Source of the DNA: CAVALG01 sp963589585
GTDB lineage: Bacteria; Bacillota; Clostridia; Oscillospirales; Acutalibacteraceae
Assembly (NCBI GenBank): GCA_963589585.1
Contig: CAVALG010000106.1
Span: forward strand, 1-24,585
DNA length: 24,585 nt
Reading direction: 5' to 3'
In this document: positions 8,650-15,736 of the stretch, piece by piece
Numbering within the stretch: position 1 is the stretch's first letter
How the letters are laid out: the number at the start of each line of letters is the position of its first letter
Notes under the pieces: model-generated
The model's input: only the letters and a program-made list of their open reading frames with translations
What the model was told of the DNA's origin: nothing
Database searches by the model: none
Translations under genes and position numbers: made by a program

Positions 8650-8726
8650 CTAGACTTTAGATATTAGACACTAGATACTAGATGGGGGATACTAGACTTT
8701 AGATATTAGACACTAGATACTAGATG
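8650..8726. repeat. tandem direct repeat, period 42 bp
   Basis: Two identical 35-bp copies at 8650-8684 and 8692-8726, each built from shorter TAGA-TTTAGA-TATTAGA-like subunits, separated by a GGGGGATA spacer. The block lies in the non-coding field between rnpB and ychF. Confidence 0.85.
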
Positions 8727-8775
8727 TGGTTAAAGTAAGATAAGGGATAGACGGAAAACACTGCTAATTATAAAT

Positions 8776-8934
8776 GCGCACAACCCCTTGCCTCCACCTG
8801 ACGGGGGAGGTGGGTTTTGCCCTACGGGCAAAACTCGGAGGGAGAGAAAAAGCAGAGATAAGAACATTTTACCGTATGTTATCAATCTACCGCCCACCAC
8901 AGTCTAACATCTAAAGTCTAATGTCTAACATCTA
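8776..8934. repeat. 159-bp direct repeat, copy A, with palindromic core
   Basis: Near-identical to 9057-9215 at an offset of 281 bp. Differences are confined to the first dozen bases. The core (8787-8850) has a TTTTGCC/GGCAAAA hairpin and a GGAGGGAGAGAAAAA end shared with the dispersed repeat family. The tail consists of TCTAACATCTAAAG-type heptad repeats. Confidence 0.85.
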
Positions 8935-9056
8935 GTTTGTGCGCCAAGAGAGTTTTGCAGGTAGCGGCAGCCTAAGAACAGACAACGGACATCGCTAACC
9001 GCGAGTACAAAAACTACCGGTAATCACGGTTTACTGTCCGTCTGCAATTTGGCGGT
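8935..9056. other. spacer between the two 159-bp repeats
   Basis: A 122-bp non-coding segment. It contains short fragments (ACAGACAACGG, TAATCACGGTTTACTGTCCGTC) that recur in altered form at about 20350-20440, which marks it as part of the composite repeat. No gene is seen. Confidence 0.5.
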
Positions 9057-9215
9057 GCGCACAAACACTTGCCTCCACCTGACGGGGGAGGTGGGTTTTG
9101 CCCTACGGGCAAAACTCGGAGGGAGAGAAAAAGCAGAGATAAGAACATTTTACCGTATGTTATCAATCTACCGCCCACCACAGTCTAACATCTAAAGTCT
9201 AATGTCTAACATCTA
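9057..9215. repeat. 159-bp direct repeat, copy B, with palindromic core
   Basis: Second copy of the repeat at 8776-8934. It ends 3 bp before the ychF stop codon, so the 3' untranslated region of ychF is made entirely of repeat. Confidence 0.85.
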
Positions 9216-9218
9216 AAA

Positions 9219-10313
9219 TCACACATTAAACAGGAAGTGGACCACATCGCCGTCCTGCATAACATATTCTTTACCTTCGGAGCGGATAAGTCCCTTTTCT
9301 TTAGCGGCAGTAAGCGAGCCGCATTTTATAAGGTCGTCAAACGAGATAACCTCCGCCCGAATAAAGCCCTTTTCAAAATCCGAGTGGATTTTTCCTGCGG
9401 CGGCAGGCGCTTTTGTGCCTTTTTTAATCGTCCAAGCTCTTACTTCGGGTTTTCCTGCGGTCAGGTACGATATAAGCCCCAAAAGTGAGTAACATTTTTG
9501 TATAAGCCTGTTAAGACCCGATTGCTCAAGCCCCAATTCCGAAAGAAAAACTTCCTTTTCTTCCTCGTCCATTTCGGCAATATCGGCTTCCATAGAGGCG
9601 CAAACCGGCAGCGTTTCAGAACCCTCGCTTTCGGCAAGCGCACGCACTGCGGTGTATCTTTCGTTATTTTCTATGCCGTTTTCAAAATCGCTCTCGCTCA
9701 TATTGCAGGCGTATATTACGGGTTTGGAAGACAGCAGTTCAATACTATCGAGCAGCGCTCGTTCGTCATCGTCACATTCAACGCTTTTTGCAGGCTTTTC
9801 GTTTTCAAGGGTCGCCATAACGCGCTTTAAAAATTCAAGTTCGCCTGCAAGCGATTTATCACCTTTTAAGGCTTTTGCGGTTTTGTCAATGCGGCGCTGC
9901 AGCATTTCCATATCCGCAAGAATAAGTTCCAGATTGATTATGCCGATATCCCTTATCGGGTCTACCGAACCGTCAACATGAATAATATTTTCGTTTTCAA
10001 AGCAGCGCACAACATGAACTATCGCGTCAACCTCGCGTATGTGAGAAAGGAACTTGTTGCCCAGCCCCTCGCCCTTTGAAGCGCCCTTTACAAGACCGGC
10101 AATGTCAACAAACTCTATGGTTGCAGGCGTAAATTTATCGGGGTTGTACATCTCTGCCAATTTGTCAAGCCTGCTGTCGGGTACGGATACCATACCTACA
10201 TTCGGTTCAATGGTGCAGAACGGATAGTTAGCCGACTGCGCCCCTGCGTTGGTTATTGCGTTAAAAAGTGTGGACTTGCCTACATTCGGCAGTCCTACAA
10301 TTCCCACCTTCAT
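9219..10313 (-). CDS. ychF: redox-regulated ATPase YchF (Obg-like, ribosome-binding)
   Basis: A 364-residue Obg-family P-loop protein that prefers ATP over GTP and binds ribosomes. The Walker A/G1 motif GLPNVGKST is at residues 7-15. NYPFCTIEPNVG (switch I, about 30-41) and DIAGLVKGASKGEGLGN (G3/switch II, about 70-86) are intact. A helical insert follows, and the C-terminal TGS domain ends ...MQDGDVVHFLFNV, the normal YchF end. The ATG at 10313 follows GGAGATATTAT. Length equals the family norm. No terminator is visible before the repeat field downstream. Confidence 0.97.
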   Translation of the reverse strand: MKVGIVGLPNVGKSTLFNAITNAGAQSANYPFCTIEPNVGMVSVPDSRLDKLAEMYNPDKFTPATIEFVDIAGLVKGASKGEGLGNKFLSHIREVDAIVHVVRCFENENIIHVDGSVDPIRDIGIINLELILADMEMLQRRIDKTAKALKGDKSLAGELEFLKRVMATLENEKPAKSVECDDDERALLDSIELLSSKPVIYACNMSESDFENGIENNERYTAVRALAESEGSETLPVCASMEADIAEMDEEEKEVFLSELGLEQSGLNRLIQKCYSLLGLISYLTAGKPEVRAWTIKKGTKAPAAAGKIHSDFEKGFIRAEVISFDDLIKCGSLTAAKEKGLIRSEGKEYVMQDGDVVHFLFNV

Positions 10314-10393
10314 ATAATATCTCCGTTTCTTAAAGCGCTATGGGCGCTTATTATCTTAGATTGAGCCGAAACAGCAATATTCGGTCATCAACC

Positions 10394-10670
10394 TAGTGTG
10401 ACAGGGCTCGAACCTGCCGCGGTTTCGTTCGCCGCCTTTTAGATTGCGGCTTTGCATTCATTTTTGCAAGGCGCCGACCTTGCTGCAAATTTCTCGCTTC
10501 GCCGAATAAAAAATTCGGCGGCAGAAACTTTTAACCTACCGAAACTGAAAATTTTGTTATAAGACGAAGCCGACTAAACGCAGGAATACTGTCGTATTTC
10601 AAGTTTTGAGGCAATGTATTATGCAAAATTTTGTTTCGTAGGCGTGACAGGTTCGAGTCCTGTCACACTA
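10394..10670. mobile_element. 277-bp inverted-repeat element with tRNA T-arm-like ends (MITE-like)
   Basis: Left end 10394-10420 and right end 10670-10644 form a terminal inverted repeat, TAGTGTGACAGG, one mismatch, then CTCGAACCTG. Read outward, each end looks like a T-arm (stem CAGG/CCTG, loop TTCGAG-T or -C) followed by CACACTA, a 7-nt acceptor-like strand. Inside is a second inverted pair, CCTAC/CGAAAC/AAAATTTTG near 10534-10556 against its complement near 10623-10642, and a compact hairpin CGCCGAAT/ATTCGGCG near 10500-10519. No protein is encoded. A complete tRNA is not present because there is no D-arm or anticodon arm. It may be a non-autonomous element or a structured RNA. Confidence 0.55.
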
Positions 10671-10714
10671 TGTATTATATATTTTCGGCACGATATTATC
10701 AAGTGTTTTTAACC

Positions 10715-10761
10715 AAAAAGGCGGTAATTTATGCAATTGACCCTATGTAGCGCGCCTTTTT
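10715..10761 (-). terminator. possible terminator of spoIIR
   Basis: Inverted repeat GCCTTTTT (10754-10761) with AAAAAGGC (10715-10722). The stem overlaps the spoIIR stop codon and has a long (~31 nt) loop; the T-run follows on the minus strand. Confidence 0.4.
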
Positions 10762-11380
10762 ACCCCAATAAATACTTTTTAGCCTTTTCGTATAACTCAA
10801 CGCACTTAAATTCGGCTTTGTATTTCGGTTCGTTTTCTACAACCTCGGTATCACGGTCACTTAGCGCGTCACCGATCTGCGCCCCCGTCGCCGCAGGCAG
10901 GCAAACAGGCGGAAACATTACACACCACCAATTGTGGCCGCGCCCCTCTCCTATAACCACACGCAGCGCGTCGTAATTTCCTGCAGGCAGTGTGAATTTA
11001 TCATACCTTCGCGTGCCGAAAAACGCTTCGCCTACACTGACGCTTACATTATAATCATAGCCGTTTTCGTTTATTACGCGCTGCGCCTCCGCTTTCAGGT
11101 CTTCAAGATGCGCCTTTGCCGCAATTTCCGAATCATCACGCGTTTTGCAATTCTTAAAATAATCGGCAGAAAGGGTAAGCAGCGCGTCACGCACTTTCAG
11201 TTTAAGCGCCTGAGCGTCTTCGGCGTCCGAATTTGCTATTATATGCAGCCGCAGAACGCTGTCGCGCACACGGTCGCAATTTCCGCCGAATGCCGACATA
11301 CCGAGCAGCACCGTAAATACAAATGCGCAGGCAAACGCGGCAATTATTTTTGCGCGGTTTTTTCTTATTCGATGTAACAT
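10760..11380 (-). CDS. spoIIR: stage II sporulation protein R
   Basis: A 206-residue secreted signalling protein made in the forespore that triggers SpoIIGA to process pro-sigma-E in the mother cell. An N-terminal signal anchor (about residues 10-30) is followed by LRLHIIANSDAEDAQALKLKVRDALL, the hallmark of the family, and by the GEGRGHNWWCVMFPPVC motif near residue 145. I chose the ATG at 11380, which has AAGGAGAG 8 nt upstream, over a TTG at 11404. It lies 73 bp downstream of rfbD on the same strand and may be read from the rfbD promoter as well as its own. Its presence shows an endospore-forming lineage. Confidence 0.93.
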   Translation of the reverse strand: MLHRIRKNRAKIIAAFACAFVFTVLLGMSAFGGNCDRVRDSVLRLHIIANSDAEDAQALKLKVRDALLTLSADYFKNCKTRDDSEIAAKAHLEDLKAEAQRVINENGYDYNVSVSVGEAFFGTRRYDKFTLPAGNYDALRVVIGEGRGHNWWCVMFPPVCLPAATGAQIGDALSDRDTEVVENEPKYKAEFKCVELYEKAKKYLLG

Positions 11381-11398
11381 AAAAATCTCTCCTTGCCA

Positions 11399-11420
11399 AT
11401 TCAATCGTGTTGTATTGAAT
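11399..11420. other. short inverted repeat upstream of spoIIR
   Basis: Perfect 7-bp dyad, ATTCAAT and ATTGAAT around an 8-nt centre, just upstream of the spoIIR ribosome binding site. No T-run follows, so it is not a terminator. It could be an operator or chance. Confidence 0.3.
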
Positions 11421-11453
11421 ATTGACAGGAGAGATTTATTTTATTCGTAAGTT

Positions 11454-12308
11454 TTAATATGTGCCTTTAATTTCTTCTAAGTAACGCTTTAAAGCGTCCT
11501 GCCAGGTAGGCAAACGGTCAAACCCTGCGTCGTCCAGATTCTTTTTGGAAAGGCGCGAGTTGTGCGGCCGGCGTGCTCTGGAAATGCCGTATTCCTCGGT
11601 AGTAACCGGTATAACCACATTGTCCGTGCCTGCGCATTTAAATATCTCGGCGGCAAATTCAGCCCACGAGCAAAAGTTCTCATTCGTTCCGTGATAGATA
11701 CCGTATTTATCGGTCATAATCATATCGCACACAAGGCGCGCAAGGTCAACAGTGTAAGTGGGCGAGCCGATTTGGTCGTTTACAACACGCAGTTCGTGGT
11801 GCGTTTTTCCCACTTTAAGCATAGTTTTTATAAAGTTGTTGCCGTTTTTACCGAAAACCCAAGAGGTGCGTACAATAAAGTATTTATCGGTAGCGGCGCG
11901 GACTGCCGCTTCACCCTCCGATTTTGTTTTGCCATAAACGCTCAGCGGTGCGATTTTATCGGTAACCTCAAACGGGGTTTCGCCCTCGCCGTCATAAACA
12001 TAATCGGTGCTTATGTAAACGATTTTTGCGCCTGCTTTTGCGGCGGCTTTTGCGATATTTGCACTGCCGACGGCGTTTACTTTGCGGCAGGTTTCCTCGT
12101 CATCCTCGGCACGGTCAACCGCAGTGTATGCCGCGCAGTGGATAACCGCGTCGGGCGCATAGGCAGAAATGTAATCCGCCGTTTGTTTTTCGTTTGTTAT
12201 GTCAAAATCGGCAATGTCAACGCCTTTGGCTTCTATGTTTCTGCTGCCTAATTCCTTAACAACATCATAACCTAACTGACCGTTGTATCCCGTTACCAGT
12301 ACTTTCAA
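11454..12308 (-). CDS. rfbD: dTDP-4-dehydrorhamnose reductase
   Basis: A 284-residue extended short-chain dehydrogenase/reductase that makes dTDP-L-rhamnose from dTDP-4-keto-L-rhamnose with NAD(P)H. Present are the Rossmann motif TGYNGQLG (about 6-13), the STDYVYDG segment (about 101-108), the catalytic YGKTK (about 125-129), RTSWVFG and the C-terminal RPHNSRLSKKNL. The likely start is TTG at 12308, which gives KVLVTG after the first residue and lies 8 nt after AGGAG. GTG at 12311 is an alternative; the frame extends upstream to 12347 without a good site. The rest of the rhamnose pathway is not in this window. The gene may feed rhamnose to the envelope glycan cassette at 435-5740. Confidence 0.92.
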   Translation of the reverse strand: MKVLVTGYNGQLGYDVVKELGSRNIEAKGVDIADFDITNEKQTADYISAYAPDAVIHCAAYTAVDRAEDDEETCRKVNAVGSANIAKAAAKAGAKIVYISTDYVYDGEGETPFEVTDKIAPLSVYGKTKSEGEAAVRAATDKYFIVRTSWVFGKNGNNFIKTMLKVGKTHHELRVVNDQIGSPTYTVDLARLVCDMIMTDKYGIYHGTNENFCSWAEFAAEIFKCAGTDNVVIPVTTEEYGISRARRPHNSRLSKKNLDDAGFDRLPTWQDALKRYLEEIKGTY

Positions 12309-12366
12309 CACTATCTCTCCTTTGATTTTTATCCGTTCGGGCGGCACCCGTCTTTTATTCTATATA

Positions 12367-12395
12367 ATGATATTACAATTGCGCGGTTTTGTCAA
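12367..12395 (-). promoter_or_regulatory. rfbD promoter
   Basis: On the minus strand, a consensus TTGACA (12395-12390), a 17-nt spacer, then TATCAT (12372-12367), about 55-60 nt upstream of the rfbD start. Confidence 0.75.
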
Positions 12396-12423
12396 TCCTG
12401 CGGCACGGCATTTCATCGCCTGT

Positions 12424-12458
12424 AAAAAAACAAAAACCGCTTCATCCGAAACGGTTTT
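12424..12458 (-). terminator. strong intrinsic terminator of the XRE gene
   Basis: On the minus strand an 11-bp stem (12458-12448 with 12443-12433, one G-T pair) closes a 4-nt loop and is followed by a T-rich run (12436-12424). It separates the regulator gene from rfbD. Confidence 0.85.
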
Positions 12459-12508
12459 GAATTTATATGATCCGATTTACCGGGCGAAATATTTTACCCG
12501 AACAGTAA

Positions 12509-13060
12509 TTAATATTTGACAAACCCGAAACTCGGGTGGAGAATATCAAATATCAACACAAATAAAATGAAAGCCACAACGCCTGCCAAACACCAAAACA
12601 ATCGCGCAAGCCAAACATCTTTTTTGCGTATTTCATCTTTGTATAAGATCAACATATCTTCATAAAATTTTTCATCAGAAAAATTTTCCCGATGCTGAAA
12701 ATTCCGTCCGCCGGAACCGTAGCCGCTAAAGTTTCGGTCATCGGTATAATTATTATCAAAAGGATACTGTGAATTTGCGTTTTCGCGGCCCGCTGTTTTT
12801 TCGCCGCTGTTATCCGATTTTTCAGTCTTTGTATAATGTTCCTGACATTCCTCGGTTCTTATTCCGTCCGTTTCATCCAAAAGGTCGCTCGCCGAACTGC
12901 CCATAGCCCGTGCCATAGACACAACGGTTGTAACCGTTGGATTAGGCGTTTTGCCCGAAAAAATTCTTGCAACGGTACTTTCGGGAATGTTGCTTTTCTC
13001 GGCTATTTGCTGATTGGTCATATGTGACTCTTTCTTTAATTGTCTTAACTTTTCTACCAT
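12509..13060 (-). CDS. membrane-anchored XRE-family transcriptional regulator
   Basis: A 183-residue protein. Residues 1-60 form a Cro/C1-type helix-turn-helix (MTNQQIAEKSNIPESTVARIFSG is the turn region, then PTVTTVVSMARAMG). Residues 65-135 are a polar, Gly/Asn/Asp-rich linker of low complexity. Residues 148-170 form one hydrophobic helix followed by a short tail. The protein should therefore bind DNA while tethered to the membrane. ATG at 13060 with AGGAAGG upstream. Its target is unknown. It is followed by its own terminator, so it is probably monocistronic. The intergenic DNA at 13061-13500 could hold its operator. Confidence 0.85.
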   Translation of the reverse strand: MVEKLRQLKKESHMTNQQIAEKSNIPESTVARIFSGKTPNPTVTTVVSMARAMGSSASDLLDETDGIRTEECQEHYTKTEKSDNSGEKTAGRENANSQYPFDNNYTDDRNFSGYGSGGRNFQHRENFSDEKFYEDMLILYKDEIRKKDVWLARLFWCLAGVVAFILFVLIFDILHPSFGFVKY

Positions 13061-13524
13061 TGTTTTCTTCTACCTTCCTAAAATTAGCGTTCGTGAGTGC
13101 GATTTTATCTTTTATCTGACGATTTCGGAACCCGATTTGATAAAAATGATAACGAAAAACGCAAACTCGGTTGAGCAAAAGTCAAAAATGATTTATTTGC
13201 AGGGTTTGTTTTTTTGCATATTAGGTTTCGTAAAAGGCAAATTTGGGCGCTGTTTTTGCAAACTTGCGTATTGAATTTTTATACATCGCGCATTATTATG
13301 GAAATTGCCGGCAGCAAGGGCAAGGATTAAAAAATCCGGCGCTTGCATCAAAAATAAAATTAAAGTGAACATTACATTTAATTATACACCTAAAAAGTCG
13401 TTTGTCAATATTTTGGCATAAATAGAATAAAATTGTTGATATAAATAAAATTGTACAACATAAAGTTAACGCGGCATTTAGTTATAATAAGACGGTCCGA
13501 TAATGAAAAAGGATGGGAAATAAG
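13061..13524. other. long intergenic region between XRE gene and DUF6514-like gene
   Basis: AT-rich, no convincing gene. It contains a GC-richer hairpin block near 13305-13345 (GCAAG...CTTGC with GGAT/ATCC inside) and a TATAAT near 13481-13486 that may serve the downstream plus-strand gene, with a poor -35. The two flanking genes diverge from this region. Confidence 0.4.
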
Positions 13525-13752
13525 ATGACATATACATACTGTTTGAGGAAAAGCACCGTAAAGGACGAAGAAAGAAATCCGCATACCGTTTACGGAGTAG
13601 AGGCGGTAGGCTCGGGCGGCGAAATACTTTTGGGATTTTCGGATGTATTTTCCGATAAACAAAAAGCCGAGCATTTTATACGCTTATGTAACGGAGGCAG
13701 GCTGTCACTAAACCATTTTGCAGACGCCGTGGAGGACGCCTTGGCGGAATAA
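13525..13752 (+). CDS. DUF6514-like small protein
   Basis: A 75-residue soluble protein. The pattern MTYTYCLRKSTVKDEE, HTVYGVEAV near residue 22, then FSDVFSDKQKAEHFIRLCNGGRLSLNHFADAVEDAL, resembles the small Clostridia family DUF6514: a beta-strand half that senses or binds, then a helix ending with an xxLxxVVEDAL-type tail. Start choice: the ATG at 13525 lies 7-12 nt after AAAGGATGGG, while the ATG at 13513 overlaps that ribosome binding site. Terminated at 13819-13848. Function unknown; it is transcribed divergently from the XRE regulator and could be its target. Confidence 0.65.
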   Translation: MTYTYCLRKSTVKDEERNPHTVYGVEAVGSGGEILLGFSDVFSDKQKAEHFIRLCNGGRLSLNHFADAVEDALAE

Positions 13753-13818
13753 AGCGCCCTGTCACGCCGCAAAATCGCCGTTTGCGGTAATAACACGAGT
13801 ACTCGGTATAACTTGTAA

Positions 13819-13848
13819 CCCCCGACTGAATTTCAGCCGGGGATTTTT
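13819..13848 (+). terminator. intrinsic terminator after the DUF6514-like gene
   Basis: CCCCG-CTGA (13820-13829 region) pairs with TCAG-CGGGG (up to 13842), followed by five T at 13844-13848. Confidence 0.8.
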
Positions 13849-13987
13849 ATACCCCGTGTAACAACCCTTAACCGTCGTGCCCCGATTTTGCCGCACGGTG
13901 TGTGATATTCTGTTTTAGCAATGACCGAAACGGATGTGCCGACTGCATTCGTACCGGCATATAAAATTAAAAAAGAGGGTAAATGTA

Positions 13988-14203
13988 ATGAAAAGAAGTA
14001 TAGCATTTATATTGGCATTATTAACATTAGCGTTTGCGCTGTGTCTATCCGGCTGCGGAGAAACTGAGGAAGAAAGACTTGAAAGAGAACGGGCGGAAAA
14101 CCCGCATTCGGATTGCGTGTATATAGGTTACAGACAAGATTACTACGGCGGTCCCGTAAGGTATAGGTACTACAACAAAAGGTTCGGCACTCACGATCAT
14201 TAA
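13988..14203 (+). CDS. small lipoprotein at the head of the PAD/AAG array
   Basis: 71 residues. A lipoprotein signal peptide (K2-R3, hydrophobic 5-19) ends in the lipobox LSGC, with the lipidated Cys at residue 23. The mature part is about 49 residues, begins with a charged Glu/Arg helix (ETEEERLERERAEN), then a Tyr/Gly-rich strand region with two Tyr-Arg-Tyr pairs, and ends in GTHDH. Start at ATG 13988 with AGAGGG 8 nt upstream. The part from the lipobox onward is repeated almost exactly in the chimeric gene at 16263-16493. I do not recognise the family. Position suggests that it belongs to the array that follows, perhaps as its surface component. Confidence 0.75.
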   Translation: MKRSIAFILALLTLAFALCLSGCGETEEERLERERAENPHSDCVYIGYRQDYYGGPVRYRYYNKRFGTHDH

Positions 14204-14248
14204 AATAAAGCGGTTTGAAAGTCTTTAAAAATAAAAGGGGAACTAAGT

Positions 14249-14731
14249 ATGGATACATTAACATTACAGTTGCTGATTGAAAAAATGGCAACCGAGACAG
14301 ATAAAGAAAAAATTCTTAATCTGAAACAGGAAATCGACACCTTTCTGTTTGGGAAGGGTATGTTTGGAAACGCTTGGATTAAAATTGAGAATGTCGGCAG
14401 TATACAGAATCTGAAAACAGAATCCCATCTATATAAAAAAGAAGAATGCGGTGAAGAGTACTTTAAAATAATTCAAAACTTTTATGCTCCTGTACCTCCA
14501 AACCGTTTAGGGTCAGTGTATGTTCGACCGGGATATACCGGGGTGGATATTTTATTGGCATTAAACGATGAATACGCTTATCTGTGCCATATAAAGAGCG
14601 GTAAAATTTGCCTGCGTAAAAGTTGTATGAAAATGCCGTTTGCAAATGAAAAGCAGATAGGGGAATTTTTTAAGCGATGCGGTATTCCGTGTATGGATAG
14701 TGACATAAATGTTTATTTTATGCGTTATTAA
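14249..14731 (+). CDS. small AAG-fold-like protein, copy 1 (unknown function)
   Basis: 160 residues. An N-terminal helical pair (about 5-35, with ETDKEKI) is followed by a beta-rich domain. That domain has KTESHLYKK (about 56-64) and SVYVRPGYTGVDILLAL, which parallels QLYFHNKGYGGFDICLS in the product of 18020-18736 and HIHFHNAGRGRRRIDIV in the AAG-like product of 15737-16261. I therefore infer the same fold as alkyladenine DNA glycosylase, with Glu58 at the place of the catalytic Glu. Direct similarity to known glycosylases is weak, so activity is not implied. ATG with AAGGGGAACTAAGT upstream. Same strand, 46 bp after the lipoprotein gene and 47 bp before PAD copy 1. Its paralogue is at 16540-17004. 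Confidence 0.55.
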   Translation: MDTLTLQLLIEKMATETDKEKILNLKQEIDTFLFGKGMFGNAWIKIENVGSIQNLKTESHLYKKEECGEEYFKIIQNFYAPVPPNRLGSVYVRPGYTGVDILLALNDEYAYLCHIKSGKICLRKSCMKMPFANEKQIGEFFKRCGIPCMDSDINVYFMRY

Positions 14732-14778
14732 GGTTTGACAATATGTTAAAATTCTTTAAAAAGAGAGGAAATTGAGCT

Positions 14779-15636
14779 ATGAAATGTATTGCACAGCTTC
14801 TTTATTTTTCGGATTTACTTGCCCAAAAATATCCCGAAGATTCCGCCAACCTGTTTGCCGCACTTGAAAAACATAATGTGGCTTACGGGTTTATAAAGGG
14901 TGCAAAGGATGTCTATATACGGGATTTTATGCCGATACAGGTAAACGCTCCTTTTCTTGTAGCATTTCGATATGAACCTTCATATTTGAAAGGCCGCCGT
15001 AATCTGCAAACGCATTTTTGGAGAGATATCAATAAAAATTGGCAGTTAGTCAACGGTTGGCGTCCGTCGGGCGGCTTTGTTCTGCCAAACATAAGACTTG
15101 AAGGCGGAAATGCGGTGCTTTCACCCGATGGGAAAAAGGCGGTTATCAGTGACCGTGTGTTTTCCGAAAATCCCGAATATCAAAAACCTGAATTAATAAG
15201 GAAACTGAGCGAAGAGTTAAGGACACCGGAAATAATTATAATTCCGGCGCCCGGCAGCGACATCACCGGTCACGCAGATAGTATGGTCCGCTTTTTGGAC
15301 GACAAGACCGTCATATGTAACGAATCGGTGTTTCCGAACGGCATTGAACAACAAATAAAAAGGACAATGCGGTATCACGGCTTGGATGTGGTTGAGTTCC
15401 CGTTTGCACCGATTGATAACAAGGGCGGCGTGGGGCGCTATTTGAATTATCTTGAAACGGATGAAGCGGTATTTTTGCCCGTGTTCGGCATAGAAACGGA
15501 CGCAAGAGCTATCACTGCTGCCCAAAAATTGTTTTCAAAGCTCGTTGAGCCCGTTAAGATACCCGGTATTGCCGTAAACGGCGGCGGTTTGCACAGCATT
15601 AGTTGGGGGATGACCGATTATGTTTGGAGCGATTAG
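14779..15636 (+). CDS. short agmatine deiminase/PAD-fold protein, copy 1, catalytic Cys replaced by Ser
   Basis: 285 residues of the PAD_porph/agmatine deiminase family (guanidine-modifying enzymes); classical agmatine deiminases are about 340-370. Family motifs: YIRDFMP (46-52, for WxRDxxP), LEGGN (107-111, for DGGN), GHADSMVRF (164-172, His165 and Asp167), RYLNYLETDEAVFLPVF (220-236) and the end motif NGGGLHSISW. In active enzymes the end motif has Cys as nucleophile; here the codon is AGC, Ser273. With Tyr for Trp and Glu for Asp as well, hydrolytic deimination is doubtful. The 3' half, from about 15298, is nearly identical to copy 2. ATG 14779 follows GAGAGGAA. Confidence 0.85.
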   Translation: MKCIAQLLYFSDLLAQKYPEDSANLFAALEKHNVAYGFIKGAKDVYIRDFMPIQVNAPFLVAFRYEPSYLKGRRNLQTHFWRDINKNWQLVNGWRPSGGFVLPNIRLEGGNAVLSPDGKKAVISDRVFSENPEYQKPELIRKLSEELRTPEIIIIPAPGSDITGHADSMVRFLDDKTVICNESVFPNGIEQQIKRTMRYHGLDVVEFPFAPIDNKGGVGRYLNYLETDEAVFLPVFGIETDARAITAAQKLFSKLVEPVKIPGIAVNGGGLHSISWGMTDYVWSD

Positions 15637-15670
15637 CGCCTGTTTTTTAAAAAAATTTTGCATGGTATGG

Positions 15671-15676
15671 TATAAT
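15671..15676 (+). promoter_or_regulatory. extended -10 promoter before AAG-like gene, copy 1
   Basis: TGG-TATAAT at 15668-15676, about 60 bp before the ATG at 15737, with a weak -35 region in the preceding A/T run. The same block recurs at 17951-17959, exactly 2283 bp downstream. The array thus has internal promoters that were duplicated with it. Confidence 0.6.
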
Positions 15677-15736
15677 AAATTAAATTGAAGCAGGTAATGT
15701 TTTAATTTAACTACAATGTTGAAAGGATGAATTGAA

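Noticed and set aside
8650..8726. A CRISPR array
   Set aside because: Only two copies, internally repetitive, with an 8-bp spacer and no cas genes nearby.
10641..10670. A tRNA gene suggested by a perfect T-arm and acceptor-like 3' end
   Set aside because: No D-arm or anticodon arm lies at the right distance upstream, and the same arm occurs inverted at 10394-10420, which fits a terminal inverted repeat better.
13014..13274. An 86-codon plus-strand open frame
   Set aside because: It starts inside the XRE gene on the opposite strand, has no ribosome binding site, and its content is low-complexity and AT-rich.
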